Notes: generated from the letters alone by a model not told the origin. Positions 54,233 through 62,799 are shown, numbered from the stretch's first letter. The stretch: 64,000 nucleotides of DNA from Bacillota bacterium (GCA_023411215.1 JAEYOY010000021.1:56804-120803), one strand, 5' to 3'. Numbers and translations are program-made.

Positions 54233-55212
54233 TACCAGATACTCCTTCCTGTCGCTTTTTTACTTGTGAAATTGCCTATGAGTACCAGGACAAGCCCTAC
54301 TATGGATTCAAACAAACCGATTGCGGTTGCATAGCTGTAATTCATCTGGGAGACACCCGTACGATATATGAAGGTACCTAATACATCTCCTGTCTTATAG
54401 ACCGTTGGATTGTACATCAGAAGAATCTGTTCGGTATTCGCATGTAGTACGCTGCCGAGTTTTAAGATGAACATCAGCAATATAATTGATAACATACCTG
54501 GTAATGTAATATGTATAATCTGACGCAGCTTTCCGGCACCATCTACCTTTGCCGCTTCGTACAGCTCAGGATTGATTCCTGTTAGAGCAGCTATAAAGAC
54601 AATTGCACTATAACCCACTTCCTTCCAGGCTTCTGAAGCAATCACCACGGTACGAAACCAATGATTATCCATTAAGAAGGAGATTGGATTTCCTCCTAAC
54701 CCTACAATCACCTGATTGATGATTCCGGTAGAAGGCGAGCAGGCAGCCGCCACAAGTCCGCTCACGATTACCCAGGATAAAAAATGAGGAAGGTATAATA
54801 CCGTCTGATAGGTTTTTTTCAAGAAGGTGTTCCCTATTTCATTAATCAGAATGGCAATAAAAATCGCTAAGGGAAAGGTAAAGAGCAAATTACCGAAGCT
54901 TATGAATAAGGTGTTTCTTAGTACGGAGTAAAAGTTCCTTGAGTTGAACAGCATGTTAAAATGTTTAAAGCCTACCCATGGACTGTCTAGAATTCCGGAG
55001 AAAATATTATAATCCTGAAACGATGTTATTAACCCATACATCGGTATATATCGAAAGATGATTATAAATAATATTCCCGGTATCAGGAACAGGTATAGAT
55101 CTATATTTTTCCTAATCAATCTGTGGTTTGCTGCTCTCTCTGCTTTTCTAATATCTTTATTACGATATTCACTTCTCTTTCTCATAAATTGATCAACATC
55201 CTTTATTTTCAT
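54232..55212 (-). CDS. ABC transporter permease (LplB-like)
   Basis: 326 residues. A basic N-terminus (about 1-35) precedes six membrane segments; F-R-Y-I-P-M-Y-G-L-I and the EAA loop E-A-A-K-V-D-G-A-G-K-L (about 219-229) are typical of LplB. It is the first gene of the operon; a strong terminator lies 88 bases upstream, so its promoter should be in 55213-55300. No good ribosome binding site precedes the ATG at 55212; an alternative ATG at 55185 has AAAGGA. Confidence 0.9.
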   Translation of the reverse strand: MKIKDVDQFMRKRSEYRNKDIRKAERAANHRLIRKNIDLYLFLIPGILFIIIFRYIPMYGLITSFQDYNIFSGILDSPWVGFKHFNMLFNSRNFYSVLRNTLFISFGNLLFTFPLAIFIAILINEIGNTFLKKTYQTVLYLPHFLSWVIVSGLVAAACSPSTGIINQVIVGLGGNPISFLMDNHWFRTVVIASEAWKEVGYSAIVFIAALTGINPELYEAAKVDGAGKLRQIIHITLPGMLSIILLMFILKLGSVLHANTEQILLMYNPTVYKTGDVLGTFIYRTGVSQMNYSYATAIGLFESIVGLVLVLIGNFTSKKATGRSIW

Positions 55213-55299
55213 TTGTAAATCAGATTATAATAGAACAGATCCCTTAATTCAATGTTCATACCTACGCCCTCTGGTGTAATCCTACGATGTTTTACAAGG

Positions 55300-55342
55300 A
55301 AAAAAAAAGAGTGTCCGATACATATAAGTATTAGACACTCTT
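55300..55342 (-). terminator. Strong terminator upstream of the lplB-like operon
   Basis: AAGAGTGTC-x-x-ATAC pairs with GTAT-x-x-GACACTCTT (55307-55342). On the minus strand it is followed by a run of eight T. It blocks read-through from the pseudogene region into the transporter operon. Confidence 0.85.
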
Positions 55343-55398
55343 GACTATGATACTTTACCTCCTATATTTACCTTATAAATATAATCGTTTGATACAGA

Positions 55399-55612
55399 TT
55401 ACTTCGTTCCGTAGGTAATCATCAGCCCCTGAGCCTTATGGAAAGCTTTCTCTGTATCGATCCTAGCAAAGTGATTGTAAATATCGGCTTCAATGAAATC
55501 TGCCAATATATTCGAAGCCGCGAAAGTACCTTTTGCTTTTTTAATAAAAGTTCATGTTATCAATTCCGGTATAGGAGCTTCCCTTGGGTCATGCTTCCAT
55601 CATACGGCCCCT
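55399..55612 (-). pseudogene. Remnant of a second XRE-methyltransferase gene
   Basis: The 3' part encodes H-F-A-R-I-D-T-E-K-A-F-H-K-A-Q-G, then L-M-I-T-Y-G-T-K and stop, nearly the same as the end of the XRE-methyltransferase at 19030-20145. The 5' part encodes G-S-S-Y-T-G-I-D, the equivalent of that protein's residues 141-148, but with an in-frame stop before it. About 180 codons between the two blocks are missing and the HTH part is gone. Confidence 0.8.
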
Positions 55613-55765
55613 TCTTTATTCAAATAAACCAATAGTTATGTTGACATTTCTTAATTCATTAAGTATATTTAATTATTGGTTTTGTCAGACATGTATTGAT
55701 TACAACTTATCAATTGCAACTTTACTGTCAAGAAAAATATATTATCAATGAAAAAGAGGTGTAAA

Positions 55766-56674
55766 ATGTGGTTTATATTTGCTCTGTTCACTACCTTCGC
55801 ATGGGGTGGTGCAGATTTATTTTACAAAAAAGGGTCCGATAGTAATGATAAATTCAGTCATATTAAAATAGTGATTATGGTTGGCCTTGTCATGGGCATA
55901 CATGGTCTTTGGTATATGATTTCCAATGATATTGATTTCTCTCCATTTCAGCTGATACATTATTTACCTGTATCACTATGCTACATCTTGTCTATGACTA
56001 TCGGTTATATAGGACTTCGGTACATTGAATTATCCATTTCTTCCCCTATACAGAATTCATCCGGTGCCATTACGGCTATTCTGCTTTTTATTTTCTTTCA
56101 GCAGAATCTTGGATGGTTGGAAATATTAGCAATTATTATTATTTCTACTGGTGTATTTGCCATAGCATTATTGGAAAAGAAGAAGGAAGACGAGGAACTG
56201 GCTTCACAAAATGTAAAAATAGATCCCAAATATCAAATAGGTATTCTAGCCATCATATTCCCTATCTTATATTGCATTATAGATGGACTTGGAACCTTTG
56301 CAGATGCAATTTATCTTGATGAAATGGCTCTTATTAGTGAAAATGATGCTTTACTAGCTTATGAATTCACATTCTTCATCTGTTCCGTAATTGCTTTCAT
56401 TTACTACACAGTGATAAAAAAGCAGAAATTTAGTTTTATCAAGGAACGCAATAAGGGTATTGCCGCAATTTTTGAAACCATAGGACAGTTCTTTTATGTT
56501 TTTGCCATGTCTGGCAGTGCTATAATATCAGCACCACTTATTTCAGCCTATAGTATTGTTTCTATTATTCTGTCGCGTATTTTCTTAAAAGAGAAGTTGA
56601 CAAAAAAGCAATATATAATCATTCTTTATGTAATAATAGGAATTATTTTGCTTGGAATATCTGATGAGTTATAA
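55766..56674 (+). CDS. DMT/EamA-family transporter
   Basis: About 302 residues from the ATG at 55766, which has AAGAGGTG upstream; an earlier ATG at 55748 is in frame. About ten hydrophobic segments form two EamA halves (N-terminal F-A-W-G-G-A-D-L-F-Y-K-K and C-terminal S-A-P-L-I-S-A-Y-S-I-V). A charged loop (E-K-K-K-E-D-E-E) lies between the halves. Substrates of this group range from amino acids to drugs; none can be named. A perfect bidirectional hairpin follows. Confidence 0.85.
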   Translation: MWFIFALFTTFAWGGADLFYKKGSDSNDKFSHIKIVIMVGLVMGIHGLWYMISNDIDFSPFQLIHYLPVSLCYILSMTIGYIGLRYIELSISSPIQNSSGAITAILLFIFFQQNLGWLEILAIIIISTGVFAIALLEKKKEDEELASQNVKIDPKYQIGILAIIFPILYCIIDGLGTFADAIYLDEMALISENDALLAYEFTFFICSVIAFIYYTVIKKQKFSFIKERNKGIAAIFETIGQFFYVFAMSGSAIISAPLISAYSIVSIILSRIFLKEKLTKKQYIIILYVIIGIILLGISDEL

Positions 56675-56723
56675 GTTCGATTTTAAAGATTTAATTCAAT
56701 TCGGTATTTTCATTATAGCACTA

Positions 56724-56843
56724 CTGACATTCATTTATTTGATATGTCATTAATGTAAAAAACCTTCCCTATATGATACTTTGACTGGTTCAGGAAGGTT
56801 TTTTACTGTCTTATACTGGTCAACCACCCTGTGGCGTTTGCCT
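56724..56843. repeat. Structured intergenic repeat, copy A (with terminator)
   Basis: It shares with 63346-63566 the blocks TGACATTCATTTATTT, GATATGTCA-x-TAA-x-GTAAAA, ACCTTCCCTATA, and GGTCAACCACCCTGTGGCG with TTGCCT. It contains a perfect 14-bp hairpin GTAAAAAACCTTCC (56754-56767) / GGAAGGTTTTTTAC (56793-56806) that can terminate in both directions: the DMT gene on plus and the pseudogene region on minus. The left terminal repeat seen in copy B is degraded here. Confidence 0.7.
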
Positions 56844-56852
56844 GTATCTCAT

Positions 56853-57078
56853 TTAAAACATCTCGATATACTTACCCACTGGTAGCTCCCAGTTCATAAA
56901 ACCGTTTGGAACTTTTCCCTGTCTGGACTTCGCACCTGCAAAATAGCAAAAATACCCTTCCTCTAAACATGGATATGCGACGCCTATCTCCTCGCTATCT
57001 GTATAAAGTCCCTGTGTGGTTTTGAAAAATCCTCATCAAATCCTGTTCTAGCTTTTTGAATAATTACCTGTTCGTCCA
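56853..57078 (-). pseudogene. Frameshifted GyrI-like effector-binding domain remnant
   Basis: A GTG at 57078 has AGGAGG four bases upstream and opens 35 codons before a stop. Switching frame near 57000 gives a further 50 codons reading Y-F-C-Y-F-A-G-A-K-S, V-P-N-G-F-M-N-W-E-L-P-V-G-K-Y, the signature end of GyrI-like/AraC effector-binding domains. The whole is about half the family length, so it is frameshifted and probably internally deleted. It lies 15 bases past the stop of the PocR/AraC gene. Confidence 0.75.
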
Positions 57079-57093
57079 CAAAGCCTCCTAAGA

Positions 57094-57960
57094 CTAATTC
57101 CCATATAATTTCCGATATTTTGCCGGTGTAACACCATATGCTTCCAAAAAAATCTTGTTAAAATATGTAACATTCTGATACCCACTTTCCAAGGCAATGA
57201 CTATGATTTTCTCTCTAGTTTCAATTAATTGGTTAGCAGCATACTTTAAACGAATCATATTCATATATTCACGGAAGGTATGACCCATTTGTTCCTTAAA
57301 CAATCTTCCTATATATTTCTCATTCATAAAATATAGTTTAGCAATCGACTCTAGTGATAATTTCTGTCTGAAATCATCATGAATTATGTTTTTTACGGCT
57401 AAGACTGCCCAATGATACAGAGTATTTTTAGAATTATCCGTTCCTCTATCTTCTTCACTTAATCTCCTTATATTATCATTAATAAACTGCGCTAGAAAGA
57501 TATAGTAATCGAGAGCATTAACTCTTTGAGTTGTATTTAGTTGAGTGATCAGCTGTTCCGTTTCTACCTTTGTAAGCATACTTGTATTTTTCAATTTATG
57601 TATCGTAATTTCTTCATTCAATACGATATTACCTATATAAATGATACACTGAACCTTTTCATCAATAACTACAGGTTGAACAATTTCATAAAGGCCATAT
57701 GGGCAATAACCATGAAAAAGCTCCTTCGTATCTACCGCCTTACAATTTGCGAATATTTTGCATTGTATACAGGTTTCGTATCCTTTTTGTGTACTTTTTG
57801 CAATATTACAAAAATTTTTAGAGTGTATCGTATATGGATAGCTAATAGACAGTTTAATCCCATTGCATATTCCAGATATATCATGAATACACACATGTAT
57901 GTTTGTTATATTCGTTAGCATTTCTAACAATTGTTCTAGTGAATAATTTTGTTCTAACAT
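57094..57960 (-). CDS. PocR-domain AraC-family regulator
   Basis: 288 residues. The N-terminal PocR ligand-binding domain (about 5-160) has the expected cysteines (C-N-I-A-K..., C-I-Q-C-K, G-Y-C-P-Y-G-L) and I-Y-I-G-N. The C-terminal AraC domain (about 185-285) has both helix-turn-helices (Y-I-G-R-L-F-K-E, then G-Y-Q-N-V-T-Y-F-N-K-I-F). PocR domains bind small hydrocarbon-like ligands such as propanediol derivatives. It is divergent from the FAD-dependent oxidoreductase with 157 bases between, so that gene is the likely target. The start has GGAGGG. Confidence 0.88.
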   Translation of the reverse strand: MLEQNYSLEQLLEMLTNITNIHVCIHDISGICNGIKLSISYPYTIHSKNFCNIAKSTQKGYETCIQCKIFANCKAVDTKELFHGYCPYGLYEIVQPVVIDEKVQCIIYIGNIVLNEEITIHKLKNTSMLTKVETEQLITQLNTTQRVNALDYYIFLAQFINDNIRRLSEEDRGTDNSKNTLYHWAVLAVKNIIHDDFRQKLSLESIAKLYFMNEKYIGRLFKEQMGHTFREYMNMIRLKYAANQLIETREKIIVIALESGYQNVTYFNKIFLEAYGVTPAKYRKLYGN

Positions 57961-58117
57961 ATTCCCTCCATTGAAGAAATGATTTATTTATACTACATCT
58001 TAATATAAATGTATCCTTTGTTCAAGTTTAATCCACTTTAGTATAAGTATTTTTTGATATCCAATGATATGATAAATAACAAGAAGTACAAACTAAAATA
58101 TGAAAAGGAGTATTACC

Positions 58118-59383
58118 ATGAAACAATATGATTTGATCGTTGTTGGTGGTGGTTTCGCAGGTACATCTGCTGCTATTAGCGCCTCCAGAAATGGCCTTAC
58201 CGTTCTTCTTATAGAACAGTCAAACGCACTAGGCGGAGCTGCTGCTAATGCTTTAGTTAACCCATTCATGCCTAATTGGACTAAAAAAAATGATAATGGT
58301 GAAACAACTAACTATCTGCTAAGCCAAGGAATATATTTAGAAATTATCAATAATTTAAGAGATATGGATGCTGCCAGCTCTAGTTTTGCCCCTATCTTTA
58401 AGGAGGAATATTTAAAATTATTACTAAATCGTATGATTATAGAAGCAAATGTGGATGTATTATTTCACTCTTATCTTGTAGACACCTTAGTTGAAGATGC
58501 TCATCTTAAAGAAATTACAATTAGTACAAAATCAGGTCTCATGAAGATTGCTTCTAAGTATTTTATTGATGCCACAGGAGATGCAGATTTAGCTTATCTA
58601 AGTGGTTGTCCTTATCATTTAGGTCGTGAAGAAGATCATCTATGTCAGCCAATGACACTGTGCTTTCGCGTTGGCAATGTGGATATTGATAAATATAAAA
58701 AGGCACGCCCAATGATTAATCAGCTTTATAAGGAACATCAACAAAGTGGAAAAATCAAAAACATTCGTGAAGATGTACTAATCTTTGACACCCTGATAGA
58801 TGGAATTCTCCATTTTAATTCTACCCGTGTAGTTAAACTTAATCCAGTAGATCCGTTCGATTTAACAAAAGCTGAAATAGATGCAAGAGAGCAAGTCTTT
58901 GAATTGTTTCAATTTATGAAAGATAATATAGATGGATTTGAGCATAGTGAGTTAATTATGACAGCCTCTAGCATTGGGGTAAGAGAGAGTCGTATGATTG
59001 ATGGGGAATATCTTTTAACTGGACAGGACTTAATATCTTGCTATATGTTTGAAGATTCTATTGCACTAGGCAATTATGATATCGATATTCATAATCCTGA
59101 AGGTAGTGGAACTAGCCACTATTATTTCCCAGAAGGGCAATACTACACAATTCCTTATCGTTGCTTAATTCCAAAAAATATACATAATCTCCTAGTAGCC
59201 GGACGGTGTATTAGCACAACTCACGAAGCTCAAGCTTCTATTCGTATCATGCCCATTGTTTGTTCATTAGGAGAAGCTGCAGGAGCAGCAATATCTATTG
59301 CTGCAAAAGACAATATCAAGCCTGTAGATGTGAATATCAGTAAATTACAACAGCTACTTATAGCGCAAGGTGCTGTTCTCTAG
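58118..59383 (+). CDS. FAD-dependent oxidoreductase
   Basis: About 421 residues from ATG 58118, which has AAAAGGAG upstream; the frame extends to 58100. The dinucleotide-binding fold is at the start: D-L-I-V-V-G-G-G-F-A-G-T-S-A-A, acidic E-Q-S at the second strand. D-A-T-G-D-A-D-L-A lies in the middle, and the second FAD contact L-V-A-G-R-C-I-S-T-T-H-E-A and I-R-I-M-P at the end match the FAD_oxidored family. Substrate unknown. Control by the divergent PocR-type regulator is likely. Confidence 0.88.
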   Translation: MKQYDLIVVGGGFAGTSAAISASRNGLTVLLIEQSNALGGAAANALVNPFMPNWTKKNDNGETTNYLLSQGIYLEIINNLRDMDAASSSFAPIFKEEYLKLLLNRMIIEANVDVLFHSYLVDTLVEDAHLKEITISTKSGLMKIASKYFIDATGDADLAYLSGCPYHLGREEDHLCQPMTLCFRVGNVDIDKYKKARPMINQLYKEHQQSGKIKNIREDVLIFDTLIDGILHFNSTRVVKLNPVDPFDLTKAEIDAREQVFELFQFMKDNIDGFEHSELIMTASSIGVRESRMIDGEYLLTGQDLISCYMFEDSIALGNYDIDIHNPEGSGTSHYYFPEGQYYTIPYRCLIPKNIHNLLVAGRCISTTHEAQASIRIMPIVCSLGEAAGAAISIAAKDNIKPVDVNISKLQQLLIAQGAVL

Positions 59384-59420
59384 AAGAGGTCTGCAATTAT
59401 TTTTGTGTATACTAATAAAG

Positions 59421-59470
59421 AAATCCTCTTGGATTAATGTTAAAATAAATTAATCCAGGAGGATTTTTTA
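59421..59470 (+). terminator. Terminator of the FAD-dependent oxidoreductase gene
   Basis: An about 18-bp stem: AAATCCTCTTGGATTAAT pairs with ATTAATCCAGGAGGATTT with one mismatch, followed by TTTTATAG. It lies 38 bases past the stop. Confidence 0.85.
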
Positions 59471-59523
59471 TAGCAAGACAAAGGAAGTCGGACTGCTTTT
59501 CTGTGAATACTATTAATTATTTA

Positions 59524-59563
59524 GAGGCCCTTATATCAACCTGTCAGTTAATATAAAAGCCTC
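59524..59563 (-). terminator. Weak hairpin after the ROK kinase gene
   Basis: GAGGC-x-x-TTATAT pairs with ATATAA-x-x-GCCTC (approximately 59524-59563). On the minus strand it is followed by TAAATAATT, a weak tail. It lies 17 bases past the stop at 59580. Confidence 0.5.
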
Positions 59564-59579
59564 CAGTTATGGTTCATTT

Positions 59580-60491
59580 TTAACAGACTATCTGCTTCAC
59601 TAAAAGTGCTGCTGCTCCATACATTCCTGCTTTATTACCAAGAGATGTCTTCGTAATAAGCACATGTCTATAACTTTCCATTATATTTTTCATTACATTC
59701 TCTTTTACTTTTTCCAATATATACTCTTGTTCCATAACGCCACCACCAAGAATTACACAGGAGGGGTTTAATATATGGATTAATGAGGTTAACCCATATC
59801 CAATTTCTTCAATCCACTCATCAATAGCTGTCTTAACTTCACATCTATCTAGTGCACGGAATATCTTTCTTCCATCAGTGAGAGAAGCATCAAGACTCAT
59901 AACCTTTCGTATCAACGCAGTTGTTGAAGCATATTTTTCATAACATCCACTATACATATCCTTCTTAGCATTTCTTTCTTCCGGATGTATGACCATTGCT
60001 CCAACTTCCCCAGCAGAAAAGGTGCTTCCTCTATAAATATCACCATTTATAACGATAGCGCCGCCCACTCCGGTTCCATATGTGAGGCAAATAAATTCAT
60101 TAAATCCAATTCCAGCCCCGTAATGAGCCTCACCTACTGCAGCTGAATTCACATCATTTTCTACTGCTACCGGAACACCAAATTCCTGCTCCATGATTTC
60201 TTTTATCCTCATACCTGTATAGCCCGGAATATTCTGATTGGCATATCGTATCTTTCCTTTTGCAAAATCCACCTGCCCTGCTGTACTGATTCCAATTCCA
60301 GCAATGTCACCGTAGTTCTTTAAAATTTCTTTAGCCCTGCTGATTATATATTGACCACCAAAGGACGCATTTGTATCGTTTTCCTGTATATCTATAAGGG
60401 ATCCATTCTGGAAAATCCCTGATTTTATAGAAGTTCCTCCGATATCCATTACAGCTATCTTCAAGTCTTGAGCTTGATTTATATTATTCAT
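59580..60491 (-). CDS. nanK: ROK-family kinase, probable N-acetylmannosamine kinase
   Basis: 303 residues. ATP-binding D-I-G-G-T-S-I-K-S-G (16-25), catalytic E-N-D-V-N-S-A-A, G-T-G-V-G-G, and the N-P-S-C-V-I-L-G-G-G motif. The usual ROK zinc motif C-x-C-G-x-x-G-C-x-E is reduced to one cysteine (S-G-C-Y-E), so zinc is probably not bound; this loss is known in some NanK proteins. Its position 67 bases after nanE supports the ManNAc role (ManNAc to ManNAc-6-phosphate), but glucose-type ROK kinases cannot be excluded. Confidence 0.8.
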   Translation of the reverse strand: MNNINQAQDLKIAVMDIGGTSIKSGIFQNGSLIDIQENDTNASFGGQYIISRAKEILKNYGDIAGIGISTAGQVDFAKGKIRYANQNIPGYTGMRIKEIMEQEFGVPVAVENDVNSAAVGEAHYGAGIGFNEFICLTYGTGVGGAIVINGDIYRGSTFSAGEVGAMVIHPEERNAKKDMYSGCYEKYASTTALIRKVMSLDASLTDGRKIFRALDRCEVKTAIDEWIEEIGYGLTSLIHILNPSCVILGGGVMEQEYILEKVKENVMKNIMESYRHVLITKTSLGNKAGMYGAAALLVKQIVC

Positions 60492-60558
60492 TGTCTTCTG
60501 CCTCTACTTTGATTACACACTTTCTTACCCTAGTGCATTCATCACATTGAAGTTTGGT

Positions 60559-61260
60559 TTATAACAGGCTTCTCTTCTCAATTACCTGTAAAAAACGTTT
60601 TGTGATATCCATAGGTCTTGTAATTGCAGTACCAACTACAGCTGCATACGCTCCCGCCTCAAGAACCTTCTCCAAATCCTCAGGACACCATATGCCTCCC
60701 TCTGCTATTACAGGTTTGCCGCTCTTCTCTACCAGTGCTTTTACTAAATCCACATCCGGAAGTTTTCTTCCCTTCGTATATTCAGTATAGCCACTCATTG
60801 TTGTTCCAATAAAATCAAAACCGAGCTCCGCTGCACGCATACCTTCTTCTTCGGAAGAACAATCTGCCATAAATAACTGATCCGGATATTTCTTTCTTAC
60901 TTCCTTAAAAAAATCATCCAAAGTAACTCCATTAGGCCGTGTTCTCTTCGTTGAATCCATTGCGATAATCTCACATCCACAGCCTACGAGTGCATCCACT
61001 TCCACCATAGTAGGTGTAATATAGACATCACAACCTTCATATATCTGTTTGATAATTCCTATTACTGGAAGGTCAACATTTTTTTTGATCTCTATAATAT
61101 CCTGTACCATGTTTGCTCTTATACCAGATGCACCTCCAAGCATTGCTGCATATGCCATACGACCCATAATATAAGAACTATATAATGGTTCTTCCTTTAA
61201 AGCTTGGCATGATACTATCAGCATCCCACGTATCTGCTCCTTTATCTCCTGATTTGTCAC
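60559..61260 (-). CDS. nanE: N-acetylmannosamine-6-phosphate 2-epimerase
   Basis: 233 residues, a TIM barrel that converts ManNAc-6-phosphate to GlcNAc-6-phosphate in sialic acid use. Seen are I-V-S-C-Q-A, G-A-S-G-I-R-A-N (about 43-50), V-I-G-I-I-K-Q-I-Y (catalytic Lys), A-M-D-S-T-K-R-T-R-P, and I-A-E-G-G-I-W, all family hallmarks. Start is GTG at 61260 with AAAGGAG. It forms an operon with the ROK kinase. The lyase nanA and a sialic acid transporter are not in the window. Confidence 0.93.
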   Translation of the reverse strand: MTNQEIKEQIRGMLIVSCQALKEEPLYSSYIMGRMAYAAMLGGASGIRANMVQDIIEIKKNVDLPVIGIIKQIYEGCDVYITPTMVEVDALVGCGCEIIAMDSTKRTRPNGVTLDDFFKEVRKKYPDQLFMADCSSEEEGMRAAELGFDFIGTTMSGYTEYTKGRKLPDVDLVKALVEKSGKPVIAEGGIWCPEDLEKVLEAGAYAAVVGTAITRPMDITKRFLQVIEKRSLL

Positions 61261-61505
61261 AATTTTATCTCCTTTTCCTTCAATGTATCAAGCAGAACAT
61301 AATATCATATCTTTTATGTACTATTTTTAACTCCATACTGTCCATTTATGAAGCACAAGATTGCTTACTTCATTTAAAACAATATCTTTTTATGTTCTAT
61401 TACACCTTTCTTCACCAGAGGCTCAGCAAATGCCTTTGTACGTACCCAACTTATCTGACCATTCTCTTTATGCTTTTCATTCCCCTATATCATTGTTATA
61501 AATTA

Positions 61506-61533
61506 ATTATAGCGAAAATTTATTTTCTGTCAA
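61506..61533 (-). promoter_or_regulatory. Promoter of nanE-nanK with palindrome in the spacer
   Basis: On the minus strand: TTGACA (61528-61533), 16-base spacer, TATAAT (61506-61511), both perfect hexamers. The spacer is GAAAATAAATTTTCGC, an almost symmetric GAAAAT/ATTTTC word close to the one near the RpiR gene. It lies about 245 bases upstream of nanE, so the messenger has a long leader. The rest of 61261-61815 holds this promoter, a hairpin, and no gene. Confidence 0.7.
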
Positions 61534-61701
61534 TGGTTACAAAAAAATATTTTCTTTTATTTATTATTAGTCAATCTATCTTAACGCAAGATTAGCTGTT
61601 TTCATCAAAAATCCATGTGGTCCAGTCTGAAGAAGGTGTAGCTCTACATGCTTCCATTATTCAATACTGCTTTCGATACTGGAACGTCTAACGAAAAGTC
61701 A

Positions 61702-61765
61702 AACGCTAATAAAAAGCGAATAGGTTAATCAATTGCAATTAACCTACTCGCTTTTTATTAGCGTT
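61702..61765 (-). terminator. Very long hairpin terminator of the RpiR gene
   Basis: A stem of about 28 bp with one mismatch, running from AACGCTAATAAAAAGCGA (61702-61719) to TCGCTTTTTATTAGCGTT (61748-61765), with a short loop. It lies 50 bases past the RpiR-type gene stop on the minus strand, and can also end transcripts from the other side. Stem length is unusual for a simple terminator. Confidence 0.75.
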
Positions 61766-61815
61766 TTAATGATATTTAACTTTTGTATTAAATCATTTAA
61801 TCTCCAATTAGATCA

Positions 61816-62673
61816 CTAACACAATTTCTCTAATACAGATGAACTTGTTTTTTCATTATTTACACTACAATGCTCAAAATATCGACGATAATACTCTATA
61901 TACAGTAGTTCCACCAAGAATAACTGACTTATTTCTGCTGATGTTGATCCGCCCTGAAGCGGTCCTTCATTGGCACCCGATAGGAGGGTGATGTCAGAGT
62001 AAGAACTAAGAGGAGACTTTATAAATCTGGTTACACAGAGAATCTTCGCTCCCGCTTTCTTAGCAACCTGGGCTACATGAATCGTATCCTTTGTTGCTCC
62101 GGAGTAGGAAAAGAGAACTGCGACATCCTCACTTGTCATGGTGGATGCTATCATGGATTGCATATGACTATCCTGAAAACAGAACACCTTGTTCTCTATC
62201 CTTAAAAATTTATTCATCGCTTTCATAGCAGTCAGCATGCTTGCTCCAACTCCAAAAAAGTAGATCATTCTGGCTTCATGAAGCATACTAATTGCTCTGT
62301 CCATATCAGCCTCCTGTATCAGAGAATAAGTTTCCATCAGAGCATTGATATTGGTATTTAGAACTTTCTTCGCTAATTCTCCAAATGTATCATCCATAGA
62401 AATGTTATTACCCGTAAACTGGTCCATTCCATCCTGACCATCGTTGATACTCAGAGATAATACCATCTTGAATTCCTGATAGCCCTTTAGATCCATGGTC
62501 TTGCAAAACCGAAACACACTGGTATCACCGACTTCACAGGCTTCTGCCAAATCAGTAATTGACATAAAAAGTACAGCCTTCGGATTTGACAGGATAAAAT
62601 CCGCAACCTTTTTTTCCGCTTTCGTAAGCTGGTTGTATGAAGACTTAATATTTGTTATAAAATCTTTTTTCAT
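61816..62673 (-). CDS. MurR/RpiR-family transcriptional regulator
   Basis: About 285 residues from the ATG at 62673 (an ATG at 62679 is too close to AGGAG). N-terminal HTH_6 domain (about 1-75; L-T-K-A-E-K-K-V-A-D-F-I, then G-D-T-S-V-F-R-F-C-K) and C-terminal SIS sugar-phosphate-binding domain (about 115-245; F-F-G-V-G-A-S, S-Y-S-G-A-T-K-D-T). The family controls amino sugar use, including NanR of Clostridium perfringens. Position upstream of nanEK and the shared palindrome suggest it responds to ManNAc-6-phosphate or a related compound. Confidence 0.9.
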   Translation of the reverse strand: MKKDFITNIKSSYNQLTKAEKKVADFILSNPKAVLFMSITDLAEACEVGDTSVFRFCKTMDLKGYQEFKMVLSLSINDGQDGMDQFTGNNISMDDTFGELAKKVLNTNINALMETYSLIQEADMDRAISMLHEARMIYFFGVGASMLTAMKAMNKFLRIENKVFCFQDSHMQSMIASTMTSEDVAVLFSYSGATKDTIHVAQVAKKAGAKILCVTRFIKSPLSSYSDITLLSGANEGPLQGGSTSAEISQLFLVELLYIEYYRRYFEHCSVNNEKTSSSVLEKLC

Positions 62674-62745
62674 TCCCATTCTCTCCTACACTCTCCTTAT
62701 ACCTATACTTTGTATAGCAATCAGAACATCTCATAATCTTTTATT

Positions 62746-62799
62746 AATATACCATTAACAAATTATTTTTTCAATAAAAAAAAACAGAAAATTATTTTC
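62746..62799 (-). promoter_or_regulatory. Promoter and palindrome upstream of the RpiR gene
   Basis: On the minus strand: TTGAAA (62769-62774), 17-base spacer, TATATT (62746-62751). Just upstream, GAAAATTATTTTC (62787-62799) is a perfect odd palindrome, next to a TATAAT further out. The same GAAAAT/ATTTTC word lies in the nanE promoter spacer, which suggests one operator type for both genes. Confidence 0.6.

Noticed and set aside
61612..61671. Short minus-strand frame M-E-A-C-R-A-T-P-S-S
   Set aside because: 19 codons with no ribosome binding site and no family that I can recognise.
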